Assembly (NCBI GenBank): GCA_029339505.1
Contig: JAQISU010000115.1
Coordinates: forward strand, 1,855,001 to 1,919,000
Origin: Unio delphinus
Lineage: Eukaryota > Mollusca > Bivalvia > Unionida > Unionidae
Direction: 5' to 3'
DNA: 64,000 nt
The position numbers and the translations under genes were made by a program. This document shows, piece after piece, positions 26,004 to 38,089 of this stretch; position 1 is the first letter of the stretch; each line of letters starts with the position of its first letter. Below the pieces are notes generated by a model. The model ran no database searches. It worked only from the letters and a program-made list of their open reading frames with translations, and had not been told where the DNA came from.

Positions 26004-28220
26004 TGGTGGATGCAGGATACCTTTATTGGCGATCAGAGTAGTTCAAGTGAAAACTTCCCTCGACATCTAGTTCAACCGCGTCAATCCTACACGTACATGG
26101 GTGCGTGTTGACTTGCTCCAGATACACGACTTTACTCCATCGTAACAAAGCACGAGTGCAGATTATATTTTTTTAAATACAAAAAAATTAAAATGTTAAC
26201 AAAAAGAAGCATAAAACAGAATGATATGAATTAATGAAGGAGAAAGATGTTGTCATCTCGTCCCTAGCCTATCAGTTGTGTTGGTTTTTTTTTTTTTAAA
26301 TGAGGTCACAGCGGCAGCAGATTTAAACATTCACATGGTTCGTGTTTACCAGCAGCTACATGTATAAATGAGAAGTGTTACATTACAATAGCATGTAATG
26401 AAAAATATAAGACCGACAAACGATTATATATTAAATCAGATATGCGCGACATAATTTAGAATTGATAATAATAGTAGATAAGAACAATGATATCTAGAGA
26501 GTCATCCATATAATGTTTTATTTATTTTTATCGACCACTCGTGTTCTATCAAAGTCATATTGACTAATAGCAACTTTTTTTTTAACCCAAATGGCTCTAC
26601 GAAAAGATACAAAAAAAAATGACAAAATTCTAGCGAAATAACAGATCTTTTCATATTTGTCCAATACATCAATTTAAACTAACAAGGGAAATAAATTCCA
26701 TTGTGCTGGGAGATACAATTATCTTGTTGACAGTTAAATCTCTTGCATACATTTATTTATCTTCTGATTGTAGCATATTTAAACTTACCTGAGCATAATG
26801 ACATATTTGTTAAAATCGAAAATAATTTTGCCCTATGTATAAAATAGTAAATAAACAGTAAATTAAATTCCGAAATCATGGAGCTAGGTTCAACGAAAGG
26901 AAAATGGTTAATATATGGTGAAATCTTATTTTCATAATAAAATGTTAAGCATATATAGAAATTTGTCTCAGGCAAATATATCAAATTTAACAAACTGAAC
27001 ACTTGCATGTTTGAAATGCCATTTTAAAAAAAAGTTGGAAGAACATGATGATCATAGAAATGGGTCTTCAAACTATAAAATATTTCAACCACGCGAATAT
27101 ATAGAATGTACGCTGAATTACCACTAACGGTCTCAGCGATTAATTTAATTGCAATTATATAAAATTTGAAACACAAACTATGTACGTTTTTTGTAATGAA
27201 CTTGTATCATTTTTCCGAAAGATACTAATTCAAAATGTAGATAATTTTGGGTGTTTGAAAGGTCAATTATACTTAATCAGAATTATGAAAGTATCTGCCC
27301 AGCAGGTGAGTGAAAACAATTTATACTACAGAACAACCCACTAAAGATATTAAACAAAGAAAAACTATTAATGTTATTGAATCTTTACTCGACATTTTAT
27401 ACCAAGTTAGATAGAAAAAGAAGTTACAGTAAAATATGAGTGTTTGAATAGAATGAATATTTCATATTGCAAATATTAGCTGTTAATATGACGCTGATAT
27501 TCCCTTAAATGGTTTAAGATTACAAAAGCTTGCATAACGTAAATAACACTGGAATAAACCTGTTCCTTCTTTTATAGTAGAATTGGCTTTAAAAAGATCC
27601 CTAGGTATTTTCGTACTCATATGTCCGGTAATGCTAGCAAGGAACCTCTTTGATTACACTATAAAGATTACAGCTTTTGTTCCAGTGGCTCGCGCATGAC
27701 CAGTTTTGATCTCCACTTCCTTAATTATCCATTAATTATATCTTGCTCGGTTCTCTTTGTTCTACCGGATATGGTTAAGTAGAAATATGAATATGACATG
27801 CGTGTGGCATAGTCCTTGATCTGGAAATATCATAGGTTATATATGATTTTACCAGTATTCTACACAAACTGTTTACCACGGCATTGGTAGCATCTGTTTA
27901 ACCCTTCATGCCAGATGATACGAGAACAACTATAAAGTACGCTCTTGATATATGGACTGATTATTTTAATTTAATGCTGCTGAATAGGTAAGTCATATAT
28001 TCGCCTCTTATTCCAGGTAAGTAGTGTCTAAAATAACCCGAAAAGCATTGAAAATTGTAGCATATTATTTGCTTAGATTTGAGACGCTGGAAGTAATTGT
28101 CGAGTCTTAGGAATTTTTTAGAGAGTGCTGAACATAATGTTTCATTACTTGACGAATGCTTCCCATTAATCTCTCTTTAGCTGATTTGTTAGCTACGAAT
28201 GTGCACAATTTGTCCCAAAA
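26001..28220. other. Intergenic, nothing assigned
   Basis: AT-rich, no recognisable coding exon on either strand, no tandem array. Confidence 0.5.
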
Positions 28221-28224
28221 AAAA

Positions 28225-28672
28225 CTAAAAGTGTTAAAGATTGTATTTCAAACAACCATAACGTCACTATGTCCGAAATAGTTTGTATTTCAAACAACCA
28301 TAACGCCACCATGTCCAAAACAGCTTGTATTTCAAACAACCATAACGTCACCATGTCCGAAATAGTTTGTATTTCAAACAACCATAACGTCACCATGTCC
28401 GAAATAGCTTGTATTTCAAACAGCAATAACTTCACCATGTCCAAAATAGTTTGTATTACAAACATCTATAACGTCACCATGTCCGAAATAGTTTGTATTT
28501 CAAACAGCCATAACTTCACCATGTCCGAAATAGTTTGTATTACAAACAACTATAACGTCACCATGTCCGAAATAGTTTGTATTTCAAACAACCATAACGC
28601 CACCATGTCCGAAATAGCTTCTATTTCAAACAACCATAACGTCACCATGTCCGAAATAGCTTGTATTTGTTC
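28225..28672. repeat. 42-bp tandem repeat, about 10 copies, open on both strands
   Basis: The unit 'atgtccgaaatagtttgtat' + 'ttcaaacaaccataacgtca' + 'cc' (42 bp, 14 codons) repeats about ten times at starts 28269, 28311, 28353 and so on. Because the unit is a multiple of three without stops, long frames appear on plus (MSEIVCISNNHNVT per unit) and minus (SDMVTLWLFEIQTI per unit). There is no promoter, splice or family evidence for a protein. Confidence 0.93.
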
Positions 28673-29029
28673 CGTAGAGACTAGTGAAAATTCGTCATAG
28701 TTGTTTGTGTATTTATAATTATACCATCTTTGTTTGTTCTCTAACATGTTTTTGTTACTGCATTTGTATCAGCTTTTTGTAATTCCTCTTCTGCTTATCG
28801 CCTCCTTAATGGAAACAATTAACCTGAGTTGAAATGAATCAATGGATTTATGTTAATTGCATTTTGTTAACCAACCATACAACCCATTTACATTGCCATG
28901 TCAACTGATAATTAAAAGATAGTATGATAAAAATATGAACTCTAACAGTATAGATCAATGTTACTTGCATCCTTGATGTACTATTGCAATTCGGCCATAA
29001 TATTGTACATCTATTTTGTACATTGCTGC

Positions 29030-29390
29030 CCTAGAATTAGTAGATGTATCACCATTTAAAGACAACCAGGTAGTGACGCAACGGACTGAGTAACATATCT
29101 TTTTTTGAAAACGTGCATCCCTTTTAAGAACAACCTGGTAGCGATACATCATAGTGAGTAATATATATTCTGGTTTGAAAAACTACGCCCCTTTTAAACA
29201 GTCAAATAGGGATCCTAAGGACTGAGCAATATATGTTCTCTTCTGGAAATGTACATCTCTTATCAACAGTATGGTAGCGATCCAACGGACCGTACAAATA
29301 TAATCTGTTTTAGAAATGTGCATCGATTGTAAACAGTTAAATATATTGTTTGGTAGCGATTTAATGGACTGAAGAAAATGTCTTACACAT
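29030..29390. repeat. Diverged ~60-bp tandem repeat, about 5 copies
   Basis: Related phrases 'ggtagcgatacaac(g)gactg' followed by 'agtaatatatattctg(g)tttgaaa' and 'gcatcccttttaa' recur at about 29065, 29137, 29205, 29272 and 29351 with substantial divergence. Confidence 0.6.
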
Positions 29391-30029
29391 ACTCTGATAC
29401 CTTAATTCCAAATAGATATACTCTCATTTGAAAGTCCAGTACTGTCTTGCAGAAAGACCTCCATCCTATAGACTCATTTCTTCGTTTTGGCCCATAGCAG
29501 AGATCAGATGTAGTTTCCCTAATATTTTGTTGTAAATATTTATATTCTTCTTTACAAATATCAGATCATGGACTCATTTATTTTGCCTTTGATGTATGTC
29601 CAATCATACAGTGATAAAAGTGGAACTGTTTGCAGGTCAAAATGACTTTTCAAATATGAGTTGCTGATATTCCATTTTAAGGCATCATCATCATGCAGAG
29701 ACATTTTATATTTAGTCAGACGCTTTCTAATTAGGAAAATATGTAATTATTTTTTTCTTCTAATTATGCACTCTTCTAAGTCTTCAACGATGTCATGTAA
29801 CTTGACACAAGGGAAATAATGGCAACAGTCGTGCACGTGGCTGATCTAAATACGCGTTACTATATGGAGATGGGTAGGTGAAATGAATTTGATAGGAACA
29901 AAGGTAATTGTATAGGGACAGCAATGTTATGTTCGTTAATAGGATGTATGGAGTATCCTTGAAGAAGTAACATATCTGACTGGCTAAGAAGTCGTACTCG
30001 TTCGGGGGATTGCATGCCCACCTTTGGTT

Positions 30030-33000
30030 TCCACTTGACACTCAGCTCTCACCTGTGGATCTTGGAAGCTGTGGCATGCGCAGCCACCAAATCCCGGAAT
30101 ACGGCCTCGATTGGCCGGCTAAACCAGGCTGAGGGTAGCAAACGGATCTTAAACCCTCGGTGAGTTAGGCTTTTTGTCTACCTAACATGTGAATACTGGA
30201 TTTGATATCCTGCGCGGATGACTCACCAGCTGATCAACGGGCAGAATGGCTATTCTCAGAAAAGCATCATGGAGCGCTAAGAGCATGACGAGATACGTAG
30301 GACGTCCGGTCATCCACAGTACTTAACTCAATCTCCGGCTTTCTCAAAGTTATCGTGTTGTTGAACCCAGATGATTTTGGGAGAGAGAGAGTGAGGTCGA
30401 CGAACTGCATAACTCTTCCTCGCTTTAAACAAAGTCACATCACAAGTCATTTTTGTTATCTACCCACCCCATTTCATCACCCACTAAAGTCCTGTGGCGA
30501 CAGGAAAGCAACAACGCGGCAGATGTTGGTGCTCTGGCATCCGTAACCGCACACAGGAGGCCCAGGCCATTAGGTTCGTTCACCACTAACATGGAGCAGC
30601 AGTGGAGTCTGGCAGTCTCCTGAGCGACTGAGCAGCCCTATTCAGGATTGCACTGTTCGCCTTCCAGGGATGAGCAAGACGCAAAAAAGGTGCTCTAAAC
30701 ATTGCATACTCTTACCTTCCCTAGCCAGCACATCGCGGATGGCCGGAACGCTACAAAAAAGGAAACGAGAATTGTTCCTATCACACTTGGCGCTTGGAAT
30801 ATGCTCACCTTTATGGAGAGAGACGACGCAGAAAGACCAAAGAGGAGAGCCACCCTAATAGGAACGGAACTCGCCAAACACAACGTGAACATTGCTGCCT
30901 TGAGCAAGAACAGACTTGCAGAAGAAGGCGAACTCTGTGAAAGGGGCTCTGGATACACGTTCTTTAAGAGCGGCCAAGGAATTGAAGAGTGCCGTGAGGT
31001 TGCTGTCGGCCTTGCGGTGAAGACGGCACTGATTGGCAAATTGACTCGACATCCCAAGGAAATAAACGACAGACTCATGACCATAAAACTCCCTTTATTG
31101 TCTTAAATAAACAACCTTACTATGATCAGTTGCTATGCTTTAACCATGACCAACCCAGATGAAGTGAAAGTAAAATTCTTTGAGGATCTTAACTCCATCA
31201 TTACTACCGATCCAATGTCAAGAGTAAGCGGTGATCCCGTTGCCTGGGATGGATTGTTAGGAAAGCACAAGGAGTATCAGTGGAACTGGAACTGTCTCAT
31301 TTAGCTGCATACTTACGTCGAGCGTGAACTGCTGATGACCAATACAGTCTCCCGCCTCCCTATCCGTAAACGGACGTCACTGACACACCCACGCTCTAAG
31401 CACTGGCACCTATTCGACTACGTCATTGTCGGGAAGAGGGAGATGCAGGATATGCGTGTGACCAAGTCCTGGTAAGGTGCTGTCTGCTTAACAGACCACC
31501 GACGTATCATCACCAACTTCAACGTTAACATTCAGCCCAAAAAGACTCCGACAGGGAAAGAGGGCCCCTAAACGACGGAAAATCACAAAGCTGAAATGCC
31601 CCATAACCAAACAGTCTCTCGTGGATGCCGAGAAAGAACGTCTGAAATCCATCCCTCTCGACAATCAGAATATGAAAACCGACTTAGCAGAATTCAGAGA
31701 CCTTGTCTATAACACAGCGTCTGATATCATTGGACCCTCAACCAGAAAGCATCAAGATTGGTTTAATGAGAACTGCGACGAGATCAAGCAGTTGCTGGAT
31801 GAGAAACACCGCCTCTTTCAAGCCTACCTCAACAAACCCAAGTCCATCTCTGCAAAAGATGCATACAAGAACATACGCAGAACTTATCGAGAAATCTCCG
31901 CTAGATACGACACACATAGCTGAGCAACAAAGCTGATGAGATCCAGAGCAACGTAGACATGAAGAATTTCTAAAATGCCCTGAAATAAGTGTATGGAACT
32001 ACGTCCTCTGGTGGATCATCTCCCTTCCCAGCGGAGATAGGAAAACATGAATAACTGACAAAGAGAGGACTTATAAACGATTGGTTGAACACTATGACAG
32101 CGGCCTGAATCGCCCTTAATCTATAAATGATAAGGCCATCAGTCGTCTCTCTCCAATTACATCCATCAACGAAGTCCTGGATTACCTTCCAACCGTGCGG
32201 CAGACACAGAAAGCGATGCGTTTGCTCTCCAGTGGCAAACAGCTGGTTCAGACTCCATCAAAGCTGAAGTCTACAAAAAGGGGGCACATCCCTGATAGAA
32301 AGGCTCCATCAAGAGAGGATTTCCCAGGAATTCAAGGCGCTTACATAATCCACCTGTATAAGCGACAACGGAACAACCAGGCACGCGACAACCACCGGGG
32401 TATATATTTGCTCTCAATTGTAGGAAGATACTCTCAGGAATCCTAATGAACTGCCTCACTACACACATTGAACAACGACTACTACCAGAAAGCCAGCATG
32501 CATTCCAAAAAGAAAGAACGTGGGACTGCGAACTTTTCTCAATCTACGTCGACTTGACAAAAGCCTTTGATACTGTCAGCAGAGAAGGCTTGTGGAAGGT
32601 AATGGCCAAGTAAAGATGCCCAAGAAAAGTTAAATCCATGCTGCAGAATTTCCACGATGACATGCAGACGCAAATCCAGGACAATGGAGAGATATCAAAG
32701 CCATTCCCAGTTACCAATGCCGTCATGCGGGGCTGTGTTCTGGAACCGACCCAGTTCAGTCTATTCTTCTCCGCCGTGCAGACAAATGCTTTCAGAGATG
32801 GAGAGATTGGATTCAGCATCAGGTACCGTACGGATGAAACAACTATTTAATCCCAGGAGATTTCAAACGAAAACAAAGGTCATTATAGACAGCATCAGGG
32901 AGATCTTATTTGCTGATGTATGCCCCCACATTGATGGCCCACAAGCCGAACTCTAATGCAAGAGTGACGTGTTCTCCTGCGCATGTACAAGCTTTGGTCT

Positions 33001-33110
33001 CACCATCAGTACCAAGAAGATTGTAGTCCTTCATCAGGCGGCGGTTCAGCCCAGCATCACCGTCAACGGTTAGAAACTCAACGTAGTGACCAGCTTCACC
33101 CACCCATAAA
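30030..33110 (+). mobile_element. Degenerate RTE-like LINE (endonuclease + reverse transcriptase)
   Basis: Non-LTR retrotransposon remnant with a locally higher GC content than its surroundings. An apurinic-type endonuclease domain opens at 30702-31106 with 'LGAWNMLTF', 'ERPKRRATLIGTELAKHN', 'IAALSKNRLAEEGEL' and 'GYTFFKSG'. This is the signature of elements often annotated as craniofacial-development-protein-2-like. Fragments continue in shifting frames: 'ISCYALTMTNPDEVKVKFFEDL' (31122), a linker (31621-31923), 'RDNHRGIYLLSIVG' (about 32390), 'YVDLTKAFDTVSREGLWKVM' (about 32545) and an 'NAVMRGCVLEPTQFS' block (32716). Many frameshifts and stops make it inactive. 30030-30700 is probably its 5' leader. 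Endonuclease assignment is firm. Clade (RTE/BovB-like) is inferred. Confidence 0.85.
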
Positions 33111-33249
33111 CATGTTCACATTTTAGACTGTATTTTTCATTGATCTGATGATAATATTCTGCGATCCATCCTTGTATCACACGAATTTGCATCAGATCAC
33201 CTCTGCATTATATGCCATCGGGGTGTATAAGTCCCCAACGCTCCACCTT

Positions 33250-33960
33250 TATTTGCTACTATGAGAAACCGCTGTGTGAAAAATGTAACCAAACTAATGC
33301 ATGACATCGAAGCAAACCTAACAAAGTCCTTTCCTCCTATAGTAGAACAACTCGATAATTTCCTATGTTCATTGCTTGAAAAACACTCCAAAGCCACCAA
33401 ATGCAGAGAATCCATTCAAAGGTTTTATCCGTGTTATTGAAGTGTTAGGGACCAGCTTTGCACTGCAGAAAGACAGTGCCGTAAATCAGAGAGGCTGCGA
33501 ATTTCCAAAAGACTCACTATTCATAAACAAATCTAAGAACGCCACAAACATTGTTCATTTAGTCGCATTATCAAATTACAGTACTAAGACCAAGGAGATT
33601 TTCATCTGCAAAGAGCTCTTCGAGATAACTAACAAGCTAACGTCAAGGAACAAATTTACACCACTTACAACGGCTTTCTCTCTAGTAGACATTCCGGACC
33701 TGTTTGCAATTTTTTCCGAGACAAGATAAAACAATATGATATAAGCTCGAAACCACAATTTCAATTCACTCGTCGTCACCATACAGTTACTAGACAGAAT
33801 TTCAGCAACAACCATTTGGGGCATTTGAATCTGTTTCTATGGATTTAGTACGGACAATTGTTACGAAGAGTGTACCTAAGTCATGTGCACTTGATCAAAT
33901 TCCAACATCACTACTGCTTCAGTGCTTAGATCCAATATTGCCTTCACAAACTAATGTTAT

Positions 33961-34024
<64 letters not shown>

Positions 34025-35352
34025 CGGGGAATTCCTTTATTCACAACTGTCATTGTAAAGACTCTGCTGAAGAATCCAACACTTGGCCCTAACGAGTTAA
34101 AGAAGTATCGCCCAAGTTCTAATCTCCCTCACATATCAGAAATCTTCTTATTAAAAGTTGTTTTAACCCAAATTGTTTCTCATCTGAATTCAAACAGTTT
34201 GTTTTAGCAATGTACAGACTGAATATCGCCCTTTCCACAGTACTAAAACTGCTCATCTGAAAGTAGTTAATAACATTCCGTCTGTTTTGGCTAGCTCAAA
34301 TATTAGTCCTCACCTTCTGCAACAGTAAACACAATATACCTTGACACCTTACTTCAACGTCTACAGCATGTATTTGGCATTCACAATACAGCCTTACAGT
34401 GGTTCAAGTCCTGCTTAGTTAATAGGACACAAAACACAACTGCAAATAGAATACTCTCAAGTCCAGTTAATCTATTTGTAGTGTTCTACTGGAGTTTGTT
34501 CTTGGACCTGTTTCCTTCGTTATATACACTCAGCTGCTCCCAAGTGTCATAAATCACCACCCAGTGTCTCACCAATTGTACGTTGATGACACACACACAT
34601 ATACAAGTCTAGCCACCCAACTAATACCATCCAAGAAGTAGAAAGGTGCATTGCATATCTGAAATCATGGATGAAATGTAACAAGCTACATATAAATGAT
34701 GATAAAACTAAGGCCATACTGATCACAACATAAAGGCTTTCTCACTCATCCTTTTTCTGAAACAATAAATATAAGCAAACCAACATTAAATTCACAGTCA
34801 GCACGAAACCTAGGTGTTTCTCTGGACAGTAATCTCACATTGCACCAACATATTAACATATTCGAGGATGCATATCTTGAAATGATACGCATCAGCTGCA
34901 TTCACAAATATTTTTCCGTCGATGCCATTAAAACACTTGGGTGTTTATTAGTACTTTTAAGACTGGACTATTGTAACTCAATTCTGTCTGGTTCGTCTCG
35001 ATATCTACTCCAGAAACTTCAAAAAGTTCAAAGCACATCTTCTATATGCTCATTAGAGTGTCACAATCAGAGCACACCTCCCCACTGCTCAGTACTGGCT
35101 ATACATTTCACTGACGGACCCCAGTCCAACATACCTTTCTGGCCTCACCAAAATGTACACACCACCATGTTACTTATGCTCCTCTTCTGAAAATCGTATA
35201 CTCATGGTTACCACTATGAAAACGAAGACTCATGGACAACGTTCTTTCGCATATCAGGGCCCAGCATTGTATGCCAACGACTTTAATAGAAGAGATATCA
35301 CCATACAGACCAATCTAAAGGCTTACAGGGCATTTGGGGAAAACAATGACTA
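33250..35352 (+). mobile_element. Degenerate CR1/L2-like LINE (copy B)
   Basis: Same family as copies A and C but on the plus strand and heavily decayed. Readable blocks in order are 'FLCSLLEKHSKATKCRESI' (about 33355), 'ELFEITNKLTSRNKFTPL' (33618), 'DLVRTIVTKSVPKSCALDQI' (33842), 'KNPTLGPNELKKYRPSSNL' (34069), 'LKSWMKCNKLHINDDKTKA' (about 34660), 'RLDYCNSILSGSSRYLLQKL' (34959) and 'GQRSFAYQGPALYAND' (about 35240). The YADD region is damaged. A (CT)n tract interrupts it at 33963-34020. Confidence 0.88.
33963..34020. repeat. (CT)n microsatellite inside LINE copy B
   Basis: A pure CT tract (about 58 bp) lies exactly where copy C has a short 'aatatctctca' type sequence. Translation continues as Ser-Leu repeats into 'IRGIPLFTTVIVK', so the tract expanded in place within former coding sequence. 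Confidence 0.92.
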
Positions 35353-36272
35353 ACACATACAGATATTTGTTAAGGGATAAGCTTTTTGTGAAGAGCAAAA
35401 GCAAACACAATATTTTGTTTAGGGACAAGGCTTTATTGTTAAGATAAAAGCAAACGTACCCCGCATATAAACACACTTTCACACAAAGGTACGCTCGCAC
35501 AAATGCAAACACTCACAAACGAGCACGTGCATAAAAAACACAGGTATACTCACACAGACACATTGAAATGTACCCGCCCATTTATACAGATACACACATA
35601 CACACAAACGTATGCTCGCACAAATACACACATACATACACACAAGGGGACCTGTGCATTCAAAAACACATCATACACAGATATTTTAGTTAAGTGTTCT
35701 AGCTTTTTGTTAAGGGAAAGAAATAAATACACAAACACATACGAAACTTCGCGCGCGCACATACACACATACACACATACACACACAACGAATCCGTGCG
35801 TACCGCAACACCTACATACACACACAATTTTGTTAAGGAATAAGGTTTTTGTTCAGAGAAAAACAAACACATTGAGCACAGACAAAAGTTTTGTTTAAGG
35901 GAAAGAAACAATGACAAACAAACAAACCTAAGCGCGCACACAGACACACATTCGCACACAAATAAATACGTGCATGCAAAGACACATTTCACATAAACAC
36001 AAACGTACGCTCGCACACAAAACATACATTGATGCACACATCAGTAATGTGTAAGGCAAGCGACAAAATCAAAATACACACACATATACACGTTCACACA
36101 AACACAGATACACAAACGTATAAAAATACAAATACAAATATACACAAACGTCAAAATACACACACATATACACGTTCACACAAACACAGATACACAAACG
36201 TATAAAAATACAAATACAAATATACACAAACGTACACATGCACACAAAGACACATACCGATGTACTTAACAC
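35353..36272. repeat. CA-rich cryptic low-complexity region with internal duplication
   Basis: Dense 'acacacata', 'cacaaacg' and 'cgctcgcacaaa' phrases. An ~84-bp segment beginning 'aaaatacacacacatataca' and containing 'cgttcacacaaacacagata' is duplicated in tandem (about 36069-36152 and 36153-36236). Related phrases with 'tttttgttaagg' recur at about 35380, 35425, 35705, 35830 and 35890, suggesting an older, longer unit. Reading frames here are artefacts of composition. Confidence 0.8.
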
Positions 36273-37397
36273 TTTGGCTTCTATGTAATTTTCTTTCGTG
36301 TTCCTTTTAAAATGTGTTTCAAATAAACCTGTCCTGAAACAAATATTAAAACACGTGTCTTGTCTGTCCTCGTTTGAAAAGTGACATTCACCGCACAGTG
36401 GATACCTCTGCTGTCTCTGCTTCCTCTTTCAACACTTTCAGTCAGACGAAAACTTAGATTGTGTCAGTTGTTAGGCCTTGTATTCTCGTCATCCTTTAAA
36501 CATGTAAATTGCTTGTGCGAACGGTTCAGGCAAAACCGATTTTTTTAAAAAACTTTTGTTCGAAGATAACCATCATTTGATCGATCGTCCACCTCAGTGT
36601 ATCGTGTGGTGTTACAAAAAATGGCAGGTAGCGTTTGAGTCTCCTGCGAGAAAGTCAAGGCGATTCCAAAGTGTTTGTGGAAGTCGTTCCTTGCGATGAC
36701 GGCGGGATTGATCCCTTACCCGAGTCATACTCAACTGATCATTTTCGACGACATGTTAGGAGACGACGAATAAGAAATGTAACTGTTTTCTACACGGAAA
36801 AAGGATATCATCGTAATTTCAGTGTCATTTAATCACCCAAAATGTGTTTCAACAATATAAAACCCATCGCACCATCATTTTCAATGCTAATTACGTGGTT
36901 TTGTTTAAAATCTTAGAGATAAATCGGAAATGTAAGTGTTAGACAAACAGTTCGGAACGTCTTGGCCGACTCATGCGTATGACGATGCCACTCAACCCAC
37001 ATGCCTATTTACTCGTGCATTCAAATTCTTCCACTCCCGATTATTTGCGATTTCGTACCCATTTGTTGCACTACTGGTACCTATATGTTTGGTCTATCGT
37101 GTACACGTCTCCGTCGTCTTAACATACATATCAATAAACTAATCAGATACTTTGGGCCTGTCTCACACATAATCAACACTCCAGTCTCAACTTCCCGTCA
37201 AATAGATTCGTGCCTTATACGGCATCGGTCGCGAAAGAAATCCACAAATACTTGCTCGTTTCTTAAATGCCTGTCTTATAGAAGTTATATGTTGGTTTAC
37301 GGTGACAGCACATCAGTTACTGCATGGTTGTTAAAAGAACAAAGTAGATTTAACCCAACTTTCAAATCTCTGCATCGACACTAAAGTCAAATAGGAC
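36273..37397. other. Intergenic, weak coding hints only
   Basis: The plus-strand frame 36632-36832 contains 'FVEVVPCDDGGIDPLPES' and an arginine-rich 'FRRHVRRRRIRNVTVFY', lacks an ATG and is not recognised. No firm gene call. Confidence 0.3.
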
Positions 37398-38078
37398 ATG
37401 CTTCCTCTTAAAATGGGATCTCAATGCCCCCAAAATCATCCCCAAGAAAATGGCAATTCCGAAACAAACGAACTCATAAGAAAAAACGCAGTGGTGCCAA
37501 GGCAAGATCTCAACACCAGAAAAAGAAGCGTCACAATAAAAAGAAAAAAAAAGTTCCCAGAAAAGACCCCGGAAAACTACTTTTTTCTGCAAGAGAGACA
37601 CTACAGTCCGGATACAACCTTACATTTCCAAGCCAAGACCTGCGGCGACGGTGGCCAAGTCTTCAGTAGCCTTAGGTTCTTCCACTTCCCTGTTGCTGAT
37701 GATACCAGCAAAACCATAGTTGATACCAGTTCTTCACCATTTAATGAAAACCCGTGTCTCCAGGACCTGTTCATCCGGCTGCCCAAATATAAACTGTCCC
37801 CAAAACCAAAGTTTAAAGGCGATGTGTACCAGCTCCTAAACAAACACATACAAGTGAATACCATCACCGTTCGTTGTTCTTTTGTCAAAAATGGTATTAG
37901 AAGAAAAGTAGTTTCGTCGTATAAACCGGCATCAGAGAACACTGTCGAGCCAAACATCAATGTTTACCACAGAAAAGACTCCATCGTTCAAATAAAAGAG
38001 AAACAACCAAAAGGAAAGACGTTTTGGTGGTGCAATGGTAAAACACGAGTTCAAAGAGTTTGTTATTTTCAAAAATAA
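37398..38078 (+). CDS. Unrecognised 226-codon reading frame
   Basis: Open frame from an ATG at 37398 to a stop at 38076-38078, the second-longest uninterrupted frame in the window outside the repeats and the known genes. The predicted protein is basic, with 'TRKRSVTIKRKKKFPEK' near residues 40-56, 'FHFPVADDTSKTIVDTSSSP' near 92-111 and 'KGKTFWWCNGKTRVQRVCYF' at the end. No signal peptide or membrane segment is evident. The first third also carries an alternative lysine/arginine-rich frame (37424-37669), so the true frame is uncertain. It ends beside a 20-bp near-palindrome (38060-38079) and a few bases before the decayed gypsy element on the other strand. It could be a host single-exon gene, an exon, or part of an unrecognised mobile element. 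I cannot assign a function. Confidence 0.35.
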   Translation: MLPLKMGSQCPQNHPQENGNSETNELIRKNAVVPRQDLNTRKRSVTIKRKKKFPEKTPENYFFLQERHYSPDTTLHFQAKTCGDGGQVFSSLRFFHFPVADDTSKTIVDTSSSPFNENPCLQDLFIRLPKYKLSPKPKFKGDVYQLLNKHIQVNTITVRCSFVKNGIRRKVVSSYKPASENTVEPNINVYHRKDSIVQIKEKQPKGKTFWWCNGKTRVQRVCYFQK

Positions 38079-38089
38079 CATTTACCTAT

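Noticed and set aside
35503..36272. Cys/Val-rich and Thr/His-rich frames at 35.5-36.3 kb
   Set aside because: Composition artefacts of CA-rich DNA, read in both directions with no domain.
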